Under the pieces are notes generated by a model, which did not search any database, was not told the origin of the DNA, and saw nothing but the letters and a program-made list of their open reading frames with translations. 35,358 nt of DNA from Patescibacteria group bacterium. GTDB lineage: Bacteria; Patescibacteriota; Minisyncoccia; Phycocordibacterales; Phycocordibacteraceae. The first letter of the stretch is position 1. Each line of letters starts with the position of its first letter. The position numbers were made by a program, and so were the translations under genes. The stretch is from NCBI GenBank assembly GCA_013815345.1, contig JACDGK010000001.1:67076-102433 (forward strand), in the 5' to 3' direction. Positions 20,800 through 30,262 of this stretch are shown here, in pieces.

Positions 20800-23189
20800 C
20801 GATAGATTCGCGTGCCGCCGTTGTTATAAATAAGGTCTTTATTTACATCAAGAAATTGAATCGGGTATGAATACGGCACGAGATCTCCATTAAAACTAAA
20901 GGCAGCTTCATGATCCTTAACGGTGCCATACCCTAAGAATATAAAAGAATTTTTTCGAATTAAATCAGGAAAAATATCGTTAAAGGGTCGCAAATCAGTT
21001 AATGATTCAAACTTTCCTCGAGTAAGGAGGTCAGTGGATATTTCAAACTGAATATGACTGGTATCTCCTCCTTCGGCAATTAATGACGATACCAACCAAT
21101 TTACCCCATACACCTCAGTACCTTTTGTAACATAATTATCATAATAAATACCTAAGTTGTTTAGATGAAGTGCGGGTACATTGCCGCCGAGTATTTGCGG
21201 AATGAAAGAAGTTGAATAAAGGAAAAAGAGCACGAGAAGCCCTAATGAAAAACGTCCACTGAATTTTGCAAAAGTAAGGCGTCGATTTACTAATCTAAGA
21301 AGACTCGTTATCCATTTTCCGAGTGCCGTACTCCCGATAACGATAATAAACCCAAGTACGAATAATGATTGCTGTAGAGCTCTAAAGACTCCGTATTGAG
21401 CTGATAACACTGGGAGCACAAGATTTAAAAATATGAAGATAAGACAAAATGAAGCTACCAGGTAGAGTTCGCTATCAATCTTTTTTAATGAGGAGTTTCT
21501 ATACAGTATGTACAACATACCGATCGGCGCTAATATCTCTAGCAATTTTGCAAGTAGTTGTTCAAGAAAAGATGACGTGGCACTACTATTAATGCCAAAC
21601 CAATTTATAAATTGACCGAGTACGGTCGCAGGAAGCTTCTCATTGTCGAGGACCCGAATCGGATACTGACTATAGCTCGCTTGGGGATAGTACGTCCCAG
21701 GGGGCGCCGCGTCTCGTAGCGGACCTACGATGTCAGTGATGAAATTTTGAAGTTCATGTGTATGGTCTATTTTTGCAAAACTTAGCAAACTTAGCGCATC
21801 AATAGATTTATTGTTTCCCGCAGAGCCTGCTTGAATAGCAGAGATAGTTTGGGTAATAACAGAAGTAATACTGTTGCTTGTTTGGGTAATTGTTGAGGTC
21901 CATAAAAAACTTGCTAGCACGAGGAATGTGATCATGAGGAACGTGATGCGAGATTTTTTAAAAGCTCTTTCACCGGAAACAAATAGGCCTGTTTTTAAAA
22001 AGTATGATTTCCTTTGCAAGAAGGAAAAAATAGTTGCGAAAAGTGGTTTTGAGACGACCACGAGGCCAAAGACAAAAAGAATAGTGTAGGTAGTGGAATA
22101 ATGAGAAAGTATGACGCCAATTCCCATAATGACAAATAGCGCTCTTCGTAATCGCAGCGATATTCCCGGCTCAAAAATGATATACAACATGAGTCCAAAA
22201 AAGAGAAAGGCTATTTCCTGCCGCACGATGAACGGCATATCGCTAAAGAAGGTGGGAAATGCAATAAAATAGAGAGCGCCAAGTAATGCGTTACGGGCAC
22301 TGGTCCATCGAAGGCCAATTAAATAAACTAGCACTGCACAAAGTGCGAAAAATATCTGAAAGAAAATCTTGAATACGTACTGATCCAGCACTCTGAGGAG
22401 ATTCGTAAATAGAGTGGGCAATATCGTAATGCTTAGGCACGCATTGTACGCATCCCGATACGCGGCCATACTCCACAAACCACTTGTCTTAGCGAGTTGG
22501 AACACCTGCGTCTCTCGTTGAATATCATGTCCCGTCACATACCATCCGCGAAGACTCGTCATGAAAAGAAGCGATACGGTCATAAAAAAAAGTGCCGTGG
22601 GAATCACATTTTTATCCGCCGAATCGCTCTGGCGTACCAAGAGCGGAATATAGAGCGCCATAGAACCAAGCATTATCAGGGTAATTATTCCGCTTCCTCC
22701 ATCATTCAAATGAATGGCACCGAGTACCGACAAAATGACGAAGAGTATCGGCGTAAGGGCGATGACTGCGTCACGAGCAGTATCAAAAAGCACATAAGGC
22801 TTACATTGTATTTCGATATCCTTTACGCGTAGCCAAACGATACCCATTAAGATACTTACTAAAAGGTATATATCGAACAAAAGAAAGGGTCTATCAAGTG
22901 GTCGTGCTACACCAACAAATGGGAGAAGGGTATTACCCAAAAGAACACTGACCATTAATTCAAGAATGCTAAATCCAATTATCACTACGAGATAACCCCA
23001 GAAGGGGAGGTTTTTTATCTCAAGAGCAAATACCGTCAAAAGGCCCGGGACGAGTGAGAGAAAGAGAAATCCTACAATATTCAGCACTTCAAAATGATTG
23101 AATTGTGTTATCGAGAGCGCGAAAAATAAACCCATCCATACAACGGTTCCGAGAAAAAGGTGCGTACGGGTTAGAATGAGAGCTTTCAT
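20796..23189 (-). CDS. DUF2206-like multi-pass membrane protein (GT-C-like)
   Basis: A 797-residue protein with about 15-17 membrane helices and a soluble C-terminal part (from about residue 690). The motif SLRGWYVTGHDIQRETQVFQ (208-227), with His-Asp-x-x-x-Glu following a helix, sits in the first large extracytoplasmic loop, as the catalytic Asp/Glu loop does in GT-C glycosyltransferases. ILSHYSTTYTILF (about 364-376) is another typical DUF2206 stretch. The family is known mainly from archaea and function is unproven. I infer use of a polyprenyl-phosphate sugar outside the membrane. It overlaps both neighbours by 4 bases, so is translated within the glycan operon. Confidence 0.75.
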   Translation of the reverse strand: MKALILTRTHLFLGTVVWMGLFFALSITQFNHFEVLNIVGFLFLSLVPGLLTVFALEIKNLPFWGYLVVIIGFSILELMVSVLLGNTLLPFVGVARPLDRPFLLFDIYLLVSILMGIVWLRVKDIEIQCKPYVLFDTARDAVIALTPILFVILSVLGAIHLNDGGSGIITLIMLGSMALYIPLLVRQSDSADKNVIPTALFFMTVSLLFMTSLRGWYVTGHDIQRETQVFQLAKTSGLWSMAAYRDAYNACLSITILPTLFTNLLRVLDQYVFKIFFQIFFALCAVLVYLIGLRWTSARNALLGALYFIAFPTFFSDMPFIVRQEIAFLFFGLMLYIIFEPGISLRLRRALFVIMGIGVILSHYSTTYTILFVFGLVVVSKPLFATIFSFLQRKSYFLKTGLFVSGERAFKKSRITFLMITFLVLASFLWTSTITQTSNSITSVITQTISAIQAGSAGNNKSIDALSLLSFAKIDHTHELQNFITDIVGPLRDAAPPGTYYPQASYSQYPIRVLDNEKLPATVLGQFINWFGINSSATSSFLEQLLAKLLEILAPIGMLYILYRNSSLKKIDSELYLVASFCLIFIFLNLVLPVLSAQYGVFRALQQSLFVLGFIIVIGSTALGKWITSLLRLVNRRLTFAKFSGRFSLGLLVLFFLYSTSFIPQILGGNVPALHLNNLGIYYDNYVTKGTEVYGVNWLVSSLIAEGGDTSHIQFEISTDLLTRGKFESLTDLRPFNDIFPDLIRKNSFIFLGYGTVKDHEAAFSFNGDLVPYSYPIQFLDVNKDLIYNNGGTRIYR

Positions 23190-24298
23190 ATAGAGACTTC
23201 TTTATATATTTCCTCAACCGTGCCTACCAACTCCTCCCACGAATAATTTTGAGCTTTCTCAAGGCTCGATCGTGAGAGTATTTTTAATTTCTCTGGGTGT
23301 TCGATAATGTCCGTAATAGCAGCAGCAAACGTCTCCGGTGAGGGAGTATCGACGAGTATTCCAACATCTTGGAGGAGTTCGGAAATACCTGGGACGTCAG
23401 ATCCGATTATAGGTAGTGCGGCGGCCATAGCTTCGAGAGCCACTAAGGGCATTCCTTCTATGTCAGATGGCATGACCAGAACATCAGCATTTCGGTAATA
23501 GTCTTTTAATTCTTCGCCGTATTTTTTACCAGCAAAAGTAACATTGGTAAGAGCAAGTTTTTCGGTAAGATTCTCTAACTTTTCTCTGTCTTCTCCATCG
23601 CCCACAATCGTGAGTTCAATTGGCACAGTAAGTAGTGCAAGCGCCGAAATAACTCGCTCTACCCTCTTCTGAACAGCGAGCCGTCCAACGTATAAAAGCC
23701 GCAGAGGTGTGTGATGAGTCGTGCGCGGCTCGTGTGCAAAGAATGACTTCCCTACTCCATTTGGAACGATTCGTATATTATTTTTAGAAACCTTGTATTC
23801 CTTTTGAATAAAATCTCCTTGCTCATCGGAAAGAACGATGACTTTGGTTGCGTGGCGCAAGGTACGAGACAACACGTGTTTTTTATACAAAGGGAGAAGC
23901 GCACCAAAAGAGCCAGAAGGGCCAACATCGAGATGATAATGCCCGATGAACGCAAAACCTCGCAGCTTCGCAGCGAGCAAAACGATCTCTGGAATGCCGG
24001 CTTGAGCAATATGGACATGCAAGATCGTTCCTCGAGGCAAAAAGAATATGCGGAAAAATAATGACCACATGACAGGAGTATGTGCAATCTCGGTGCTTTT
24101 TAAGCGCGTCACTTCATAGAATGGTTCGCGTTCGTGAGAAGGGGCACCTTCGGCGCCCACATCGGAAGTTAAAACGCGAACGTCATACTCTCTTCGTGCG
24201 AGCTCCTGAGCTATTTCATAAGCAACCGCCTCCATGCCGCCGATATGGGGCGGATAGTAGGCTGTTATATGAACAGTAGACGGTTGTTTCTTTTCCAT
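23186..24298 (-). CDS. Glycosyltransferase family 4 protein
   Basis: A 370-residue GT-B enzyme. The N-terminus contains TAYYPPHIGGMEAVAYEIAQ (12-31) and ILHVHIAQAG. The donor domain has LRLLYVGRLAVQKRVERVI (about 203-221), TIVGDGEDREKLE and the EX7E motif EGMPLVALEAM, followed by GSDVPGISELL. It starts 5 nt after the upstream GT4 ends and its stop overlaps the DUF2206 start by 4 bases. The GGMExVAYEIA-type acceptor loop is shared with the next two GT4s, so these may be ancient duplicates adding sugars in sequence. Confidence 0.9.
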   Translation of the reverse strand: MEKKQPSTVHITAYYPPHIGGMEAVAYEIAQELARREYDVRVLTSDVGAEGAPSHEREPFYEVTRLKSTEIAHTPVMWSLFFRIFFLPRGTILHVHIAQAGIPEIVLLAAKLRGFAFIGHYHLDVGPSGSFGALLPLYKKHVLSRTLRHATKVIVLSDEQGDFIQKEYKVSKNNIRIVPNGVGKSFFAHEPRTTHHTPLRLLYVGRLAVQKRVERVISALALLTVPIELTIVGDGEDREKLENLTEKLALTNVTFAGKKYGEELKDYYRNADVLVMPSDIEGMPLVALEAMAAALPIIGSDVPGISELLQDVGILVDTPSPETFAAAITDIIEHPEKLKILSRSSLEKAQNYSWEELVGTVEEIYKEVSI

Positions 24299-24303
24299 AC
24301 CTC

Positions 24304-25461
24304 TTACGAAAGGTCTTTAAAGACCTGCGATACGTCACTCGCGATCTGCTGCCAACTATACTGTTCTGTCATAAGTCGTCGTCCTCGTTGACCCATACTA
24401 TTCCTTTCATCAGTGTTTTTTAGGATGCGAATTATTGCTTCAGCTAATTTCACGGAGTCAGCAGGAGGTATAACGTATCCGGTGCGATGTTTCTCAATAT
24501 CTTTCGTTATGCCTGCGACGTCTGTGGTAACAACCGCCAACTCGCTTGCCATAGCTTCAAGAAGCACGATACCAAACCCTTCTATCTCGATTGAAGGGAG
24601 GACGAACACTTTCGAGTTCTGGTAATAGGAAACCAGTTCCTCTTGCGTCTTAGGACCGTGGAATTCGATTACCTTCTCTAAGCCAAGTGCTGCTGCTTTT
24701 TCACGATATTCTGATACAAGTATTCCTTCTCCCACAACGATTAGTTTTATATTCGGTATTTCAGACTGTATACGTACCATCGCATCGAGCAGATACTCAA
24801 AACCTTTAAATCGATGGTGCTCGTCGAGGATTGAAACAAAGAGAATCGTATTTCCCGTTGATTTTGCGAGCGAGGGTTTAAAAAAGTCGGTATCAATGCC
24901 GTTTGGTATCGTGACTATTTTATTTTTGAAACGATTGAGTAGCCGACGTGTATTTTTGAAAGCAGTTCTCCATTCAGGATTTACAATAATGATTTTATTC
25001 GTTAGTAACAGAGTAAGCTGAAAGAAGGTGTGAAGGTACACCCACGTGATTATTTTGCCCACCACATCCGGCTTATCCATATCATTATGAATAGTCAGCA
25101 CCGATCGCTTTCCTTTCAATTTTGCAATCAGCACTGTTAGATCAGCCGTCCAGGGCGTCGGCATGTGCGCGTGGCCAATATCAAAGTCCGTCTTCCATAA
25201 AACGGACGGGAGACTGCTGGAAATATTTGTATTTGCGACTTTAAATTTGTATGAGAGTCTCTTTACGCTGATGTTATTTTCTATGATTTCCTCTTCCTTA
25301 CTCTCCGTTTCGTTAGCACACACCACGAGTATATCGTAGTTCAATTTGGTGAGCTGTTTTGCAAGATAATAGACATGGTTCTCAACACCGCCGATATAAG
25401 GATGAAAACGGATGGGTGTTTCGAGTATTCGGATCTTGGTTTTTTTATTATCTTTTTTCAT
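24304..25461 (-). CDS. Glycosyltransferase family 4 protein
   Basis: A 385-residue GT-B enzyme from the ATG at 25461 (a 13-codon upstream extension is likely non-coding). ETPIRFHPYIGGVENHVYYL (13-32) is the acceptor-domain glycine loop and DIGHAHMPTPW follows. The donor domain has TILFVSILDEHHRFKGFEYL, IVVGEGILVSEYREKA and the EX7E motif EGFGIVLLEAMAS, then TTDVAGITKDIEKHRTGYV. The start overlaps the end of the upstream GT4 by 14 bp. Confidence 0.9.
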   Translation of the reverse strand: MKKDNKKTKIRILETPIRFHPYIGGVENHVYYLAKQLTKLNYDILVVCANETESKEEEIIENNISVKRLSYKFKVANTNISSSLPSVLWKTDFDIGHAHMPTPWTADLTVLIAKLKGKRSVLTIHNDMDKPDVVGKIITWVYLHTFFQLTLLLTNKIIIVNPEWRTAFKNTRRLLNRFKNKIVTIPNGIDTDFFKPSLAKSTGNTILFVSILDEHHRFKGFEYLLDAMVRIQSEIPNIKLIVVGEGILVSEYREKAAALGLEKVIEFHGPKTQEELVSYYQNSKVFVLPSIEIEGFGIVLLEAMASELAVVTTDVAGITKDIEKHRTGYVIPPADSVKLAEAIIRILKNTDERNSMGQRGRRLMTEQYSWQQIASDVSQVFKDLS

Positions 25462-26608
25462 ACTCCAACAGTATCTTACTATACTCAGCACCTCGATCAT
25501 TCCAATTGAATCCTTGCACTACTTTATGGTATCCCGCTATGCCAAACGTGCGTTCGAGTTCGGGATTCTGCAGGAGTTCCAAAAGCTTTTCTTTCAGCAG
25601 GCCAACGTTTCCTGGTGGGATTAAAAATCCCGTTTGAGAATCGGTAACCAGCGAGGGAATATCGCCAATATTGCTCGCAACCACCGGCAAACCTGAAGCC
25701 ATAGCTTCAATAATTGTCATGCCGAAACTCTCGTTTATTGAAGGAAGCGCAAAAACATGGGCACGCTGATATTGTTCAGACAGATCTGCGCCGGTAAGTC
25801 TACCGGTGAAAGAAACATTTTTTTGTAAATCAAGTTCTTTTACCTTGTGTTCATATTCATTTCTCATATCTCCGTCACCAACAATGACCAAATGTACGTT
25901 CGGCATCTCTGACTGCAATGCTTTGACTGCTTCGATAAGGGTGATAAGACCTTTATGTTGTTCTGCTATTCCAAGACCTGCGACGAAGAGTATTGTGGGT
26001 CGTTTTGCTCTTTTTTCCGGCATAGGACTGAAGATACTGACATCTACTGCAGGAGTAATAGTACTTGTTTTAGCTGAATATTTGCTTAAAAAATTTAATC
26101 GAACGGAATTTGACGAACATATAATGTGGTTAGCTCTTCGAAGAAGCATGCCAAGCGGTCCATTTTCATACAACGCGATGAGGATATTAATGAGACAAAG
26201 ATTACTTTTGTCAGATTTCATCATGCTGCCGGCATGATAGGTAACGATGACTGGTCGTTTTCCCGCAAGCATGGCTGTGATATCGCCAATTCCCGGGACG
26301 GGCATGTGGATGTTGATGACATTCGGATTTTCTTCTTTAAGGATTTTCTGGATCTTGGTAACCCAACTTACAGAAAAAGGAGTGTTAGAGAGCTTAAAAT
26401 AATATCCCAGACGATACACCGTCAGCCCGCTCATCTCTATTTTTTCATCATGCCCATACCGTTCACTGGTCGTAATGACAACGACATGCCAATGGTGTTG
26501 TTTCTGGAGGCGAGTGGCTATTTCAAAAGCGTATTTCTCTAAGCCGCCGCCATGCGGTGGAAAATAAGGAGCGACTATGGCAAGTGTTTGTTGTTTTAAA
26601 TCATTCAT
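25448..26608 (-). CDS. Glycosyltransferase family 4 protein
   Basis: A 386-residue GT-B enzyme. VAPYFPPHGGGLEKYAFEIA (13-32) is the acceptor-domain start and INIHMPVPGIGD follows. The donor domain has TILFVAGLGIAEQHKGLIT, LVIVGDGDMRNEYE and the EX7E motif ESFGMTIIEAMAS, then ASNIGDIPSLVTDSQTGFLI. It overlaps the deacetylase stop by 4 bases (ATGA-type) and the next GT4 by 14 bp. It is clearly related to that next gene. Confidence 0.9.
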   Translation of the reverse strand: MNDLKQQTLAIVAPYFPPHGGGLEKYAFEIATRLQKQHHWHVVVITTSERYGHDEKIEMSGLTVYRLGYYFKLSNTPFSVSWVTKIQKILKEENPNVINIHMPVPGIGDITAMLAGKRPVIVTYHAGSMMKSDKSNLCLINILIALYENGPLGMLLRRANHIICSSNSVRLNFLSKYSAKTSTITPAVDVSIFSPMPEKRAKRPTILFVAGLGIAEQHKGLITLIEAVKALQSEMPNVHLVIVGDGDMRNEYEHKVKELDLQKNVSFTGRLTGADLSEQYQRAHVFALPSINESFGMTIIEAMASGLPVVASNIGDIPSLVTDSQTGFLIPPGNVGLLKEKLLELLQNPELERTFGIAGYHKVVQGFNWNDRGAEYSKILLEYEKR

Positions 26609-27303
26609 ACCAATTCTTGGTTTGTCAGATAGCGAACACCCTCCCGCTTACTGATGTATTGCAGAACATTCTCCAGCCGTTCCCAATCGTTATTTTTTTC
26701 TATTTCCCAGGAATGTCCCCAGAGATGAAAGACTCCTCCTTCTGATCGAGTCTTTTCGAAAAGTACGATTGCGAGATAATCCCAATTCAAATAGCTTTTA
26801 AAAAATCGGCGCACGCCGACTTCCTTTAGAATAGGCAGTGCGTCTGACCAGTGCCGATAGGCATGAATGGTGGTGGGTAGTGCGTAGACATCGCTACCGA
26901 TAGCGGTAGCGAAACGCTTCACGGTACGGGCAAGAGTAAAACCTGCTTCCTGTACCATGTTCTCATGTCGTTTCTCCCAAAAGCCGCTCGGGTAACAAAA
27001 GCTCGAAATCGGTGTTTGCACTATTTTTTCGAGGTATTCTTTTGAATCATCGATTTCCTTCCGCGCATCCTCATCCGATAGTTTCGTGAGGTCAGGATGC
27101 GTCATGGTGTGCGCACCGATTTCAAAATCTTGGGCGAGTGTTACGATTTGTTGATTGGTTAATCGATCTTGTATAGGGAATTCTCTATCTTCCGGAGAAA
27201 TATAAAAAGTTCCTTTAATCTCGTATTTTCGCAGAAGCTCTGAAAGTTTTACATCCAGAACGTGTCCATCGTCCCAGCTGGTTGTTACAATCGTTTTTTT
27301 CAT
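26605..27303 (-). CDS. Polysaccharide deacetylase family (CE4) protein
   Basis: A 232-residue NodB-fold deacetylase, expected to remove N-acetyl (or O-acetyl) groups from a sugar. The metal/catalytic set is visible: D11-D12 in TTSWDDGH, H65 and H69 in GAHTMTHP, the CYPSG segment (103-107) corresponding to the RxPxG region, and a late His in LWGHSWE (about residue 206). No signal peptide is present, so it acts in the cytoplasm, perhaps on the growing lipid-linked glycan or a nucleotide sugar. It sits between the GT2-GT4 fusion (3-nt gap) and a GT4 (4-nt overlap). Together with GlmS and a PgaC-like GT2 it points to an amino-sugar-containing polymer. Confidence 0.88.
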   Translation of the reverse strand: MKKTIVTTSWDDGHVLDVKLSELLRKYEIKGTFYISPEDREFPIQDRLTNQQIVTLAQDFEIGAHTMTHPDLTKLSDEDARKEIDDSKEYLEKIVQTPISSFCYPSGFWEKRHENMVQEAGFTLARTVKRFATAIGSDVYALPTTIHAYRHWSDALPILKEVGVRRFFKSYLNWDYLAIVLFEKTRSEGGVFHLWGHSWEIEKNNDWERLENVLQYISKREGVRYLTNQELV

Positions 27304-27306
27304 AGG

Positions 27307-29133
27307 TTATACCCACGAGAGCTCGATATTCTGCATTACATTTTTCCAGTCATGCTGCTCGATACCCTGCTGCGGACTCATGAGGTCAGGGTTGTCGAGA
27401 ACAAGCTGAATTTTTTGAGCGATTTCGTGCTCGTTTGGCTGCACAAGATACCCGTTCACGCCTTCACGAATGAGGTCTTTCGCAGCATTATCCTGGTGAG
27501 AGGTAGTAATGACAGGTAGACCTGCGGCATGAGCTTCAACAACAACCATGCTGAATCCTTCCCGCACCGAAGGCAGTACAAGTAGTTTTGATGCCTTCAT
27601 GAGGCTATAGATACCGATGTTATGTTCGATTCGATCAACGATCTTTATATTTCCCTGAAGACCAAGACTTTTAATAAGCGTTCGGATTGCAGACTTTTCG
27701 GGGCCATCGCCTACTATCACTCCTCGAATATCGGGAATATTTTCTTTGAGAATTCCCATTGCTTTTACGAAGAGCTCAACGTTCTTATGCTTGAGAAAAC
27801 GGCCGACCATGATAACGTCGCTTTCTTGATTTGAAGGAATCGTATTGTAAATCTCTTCAAGATCAGCCCCGGGAGGAATCGTCTTTATCGCACATCGCAC
27901 ACTGGCCTGCTGAAGACGTCGCGTGGTATGCCATGAATTAGAAATGATGACATCTGGAAGTTTGAAAGAAAGTTCTTCGATAATGTATCCGATCCAGCCT
28001 TGGGGTCCGTTTAGATATTCCATCCAATAGTCTTTACCCCATACTTCATGCCATGTCGCGTAAAGCTTCTTACCCCTTAGCCACGTAACAATGCGCGCGC
28101 TGAAGATAGGAAAAAATGGTATGTGGTCGACATCGAGCACATCAAAAGAAGCGAAGAGAAGCTTGAAGGTGGCAAGACTGAACCAGATAGCCTGCACCAT
28201 GGAGCGACGCTCACCGCTATAGAGTGGATGAAGTTTACAGAGAGCGTGGAAATATACTCCATCTTCTTGTATGACTTTTGGGCCTTCCCACCACTTCATT
28301 GTATAAATATGCACTTCTCTCCCCTCTTGCACGAGTCGGCGAGAGATTTCATAGAGACGTTTTTCTTTACCTCCTTTATGAAAGGGCATGACAGCATCAG
28401 AAACGAATGCGATGCGTTGCACTTGCGGTTGCCACAATAGATTCTTCAGGAACATACCAAGGATCCGAACACCATCTGAAATCGGATTCAACGAAGAATC
28501 GCCCGCACGCGAATCGTAACTAATCGGGACTGAGGTAATTTCTTCTCCTAGCTGTGCCATTTTGGTAATCATTTCCATTTCTATAGCAAATCCTTGAGAG
28601 GTGAGATGCGGACGCAACCGCATAAGGGCCTCGCGCTTCCAGGCAAAGTAGCCCGTAAGCACATCGGTAACATTCACTCGATAAAAAATGCGAACAAGAT
28701 GGGTGAAGACCAAATTACCAAAGCGGTTAAAGCTCGTCATCGAATCGACTCCGATACGGCCCCCGAGACGAGAGCCGATCACCACGTCAGAAAATCCTGA
28801 CTCGAGAGGCTCAATGAGGCGCAATAATTCTGAGGCACGATACGTGTCATCTCCATCGAGCATTACGATAAAATCAGTATCTTCCGAGACCTTATCAATA
28901 CCGAGTCGCAATGCATTCCCTTTGCCTTTCTTTGGTTCGTACAAAACAGTAGCACCATGAGCACGCGCGATCTCCGCGGTACGATCACTCGAATTATTGT
29001 CGATAACGATGCATTGAAGTTCGTAGCCGTTTATTCGGGCTTTTTCGGTAGGAAAACTTGTGAGAACATCAGCAATTCCTTGCTCTTCGTTAAAGCATGG
29101 AATAAGGACGGTGATTTTTGAGGTTGAAGTCAT
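27307..29133 (-). CDS. GT2-GT4 fusion glycosyltransferase
   Basis: A 608-residue protein with two catalytic halves. Residues about 1-240 are a GT-A (family 2, dolichol-phosphate mannose synthase-like) domain: VLIPCFNEEQG, VIDNNSSDRT, KKGKGNALRLG and the DxD-type MLDGDDTYR. Residues about 243-608 are a GT-B (family 4) domain: IAFVSDAVMPFHKGGKEKRL, VIMVGRFLKHKNVELFV, VIVGDGPEK and the EX7E motif EGFSMVVVEAH. Loading a polyprenyl-phosphate sugar by GT2 could supply the DUF2206 protein of the same operon, while GT4 extends the chain; this is inference. Spacing to both neighbours is 3 nt. There is no sign of an assembly-created fusion: the frame is continuous. Confidence 0.88.
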   Translation of the reverse strand: MTSTSKITVLIPCFNEEQGIADVLTSFPTEKARINGYELQCIVIDNNSSDRTAEIARAHGATVLYEPKKGKGNALRLGIDKVSEDTDFIVMLDGDDTYRASELLRLIEPLESGFSDVVIGSRLGGRIGVDSMTSFNRFGNLVFTHLVRIFYRVNVTDVLTGYFAWKREALMRLRPHLTSQGFAIEMEMITKMAQLGEEITSVPISYDSRAGDSSLNPISDGVRILGMFLKNLLWQPQVQRIAFVSDAVMPFHKGGKEKRLYEISRRLVQEGREVHIYTMKWWEGPKVIQEDGVYFHALCKLHPLYSGERRSMVQAIWFSLATFKLLFASFDVLDVDHIPFFPIFSARIVTWLRGKKLYATWHEVWGKDYWMEYLNGPQGWIGYIIEELSFKLPDVIISNSWHTTRRLQQASVRCAIKTIPPGADLEEIYNTIPSNQESDVIMVGRFLKHKNVELFVKAMGILKENIPDIRGVIVGDGPEKSAIRTLIKSLGLQGNIKIVDRIEHNIGIYSLMKASKLLVLPSVREGFSMVVVEAHAAGLPVITTSHQDNAAKDLIREGVNGYLVQPNEHEIAQKIQLVLDNPDLMSPQQGIEQHDWKNVMQNIELSWV

Positions 29134-29136
29134 AAC

Positions 29137-29598
29137 TTATTCCTTATTCGGGACAAAAAATTGAATAGATTGGTTTAGTTGTGGAAGCACTATCACAAAA
29201 GAAGTCTGCGTATTTGATGAAGCAAACGTGTAGGACTCAGCGATGGTCGAGAAAGCATCGCTTGCAAGCTCTACCTGACCTCTATCAACGGTAGTGGTGG
29301 CTGTCCCATTCCCATTAGTAGATAAGACGTACACCTTGTACGGATATGACATGGTATGTCCCTCGACATTGTGAATGGTGAAAGAAAAAGAAACGGTAGT
29401 ACCCGGGACGATTTTTGAGGGAAGATTAGCAGAAAGTGTACTGAAATCCTTAATATAGAGCTCCGTAAAGGCTTCCCGCTGCGGCACCAATTTAAGCTTG
29501 TTTAGTTCAACGTTTATTGCCTCTCTGAAGATATACAAAAAAGAAGCCGCTAAAACGATTAAAATCAAAAAAATGAGTAAATAAGGGCTTTTTTTCAT
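29137..29598 (-). CDS. Membrane-anchored beta-domain protein (DUF1616-like)
   Basis: A 153-residue protein with one N-terminal membrane helix (about residues 5-25), then an extracytoplasmic, beta-rich domain. The segments FTELYIKDFS (44-53) and VSFSFTIHNVEGHTMSYPYK (69-88) resemble the C-terminal domain of DUF1616, a mostly archaeal membrane-protein family. The four-to-five-helix membrane part of that family is missing here. Function is unknown; it may bind or present the glycan. It is 3 nt from the GT2-GT4 fusion start, and 106 nt separate it from the gene upstream. Confidence 0.6.
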   Translation of the reverse strand: MKKSPYLLIFLILIVLAASFLYIFREAINVELNKLKLVPQREAFTELYIKDFSTLSANLPSKIVPGTTVSFSFTIHNVEGHTMSYPYKVYVLSTNGNGTATTTVDRGQVELASDAFSTIAESYTFASSNTQTSFVIVLPQLNQSIQFFVPNKE

Positions 29599-29617
29599 GT
29601 TAGGGAGGTAGCAAATG

Positions 29618-29644
29618 GGCCTGGGAGGTGCAACAACCCAGGCC
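29618..29644 (-). terminator. Hairpin between kinase-like and DUF1616-like genes
   Basis: GGCCTGGG (29618-29625) pairs with CCCAGGCC (29637-29644) around an 11-nt loop. It has no U-tract in either direction, so it may be an attenuator, an RNA-processing site or a weak terminator inside the glycan run rather than a full stop. Confidence 0.4.
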
Positions 29645-29704
29645 TGTAAATTACCATATCATACTTATAAAATAAAGCAAGCCCAGTGAGTTTTTTGTGA
29701 AATA

Positions 29705-30256
29705 TTATTTCTTTAAAAAACTCTTGAGCATTCGTTTCTGTCCAGCTATTATGAGAGGAAAAAGAGGTACGAAAAGGAGCCCAATTCCTCCTACCGATTG
29801 CGTTTCAAAGAGCGTAGCGTCGATAATTCGCAGCTTACCTTTTTCATCTATTAGCACGTTGTGAAGCGAGCGGGTCAAGAGACCGCTGTATCCGATAAGA
29901 TCTATTGGCGCATGACCTTCCTTTTCCATCTTTTCAAGTGCAGTAATTATTCGCTCCAGCTGCTCTCGCACCTCGGGATTTCGCACGTGCTTCGCTTGGA
30001 GCGGCACCCCTTTTACGTACGCTTGTATCTCAATGTGTTGGCTGCTATTGGCATCGCCCACCTCTTCGGTCTCGACGATAAAATCGTTAAAATACTCTTT
30101 GCAGAGCTTGTAGTCAGCTCGTAGTTTTTGCCGCATCTTTTTTCCGATGAGTAAATGGAGCGAGGAAAATTTAATGACCTGATTCTCACCGTACTGATAC
30201 ACAATACTATCCGCACCACTTCCGATTCTTTTCCCAACTTTTGACCTGTCGTACAT
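29705..30256 (-). CDS. Small protein kinase-like protein, catalytic Asp not seen
   Basis: A 183-residue protein with a reduced kinase-like fold. KRIGSGADSIVYQYG (9-23) resembles the glycine-rich loop and VIKF (27-30) the ATP-anchoring Lys29. LHNVLIDEKGKLRIIDAT (131-148) resembles the HxxxxN..D catalytic/metal segment, with N133 and D147, but position 128, where the catalytic Asp should lie, is Thr. A hydrophobic segment near the C-terminus (155-171) may attach it to the membrane. Usual kinase domains exceed 200-250 residues, so the C-lobe is truncated. It starts 6 nt after the dehydrogenase gene and may modify or sense the glycan. Assignment is tentative. Confidence 0.6.
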   Translation of the reverse strand: MYDRSKVGKRIGSGADSIVYQYGENQVIKFSSLHLLIGKKMRQKLRADYKLCKEYFNDFIVETEEVGDANSSQHIEIQAYVKGVPLQAKHVRNPEVREQLERIITALEKMEKEGHAPIDLIGYSGLLTRSLHNVLIDEKGKLRIIDATLFETQSVGGIGLLFVPLFPLIIAGQKRMLKSFLKK

Positions 30257-30262
30257 TTACTA

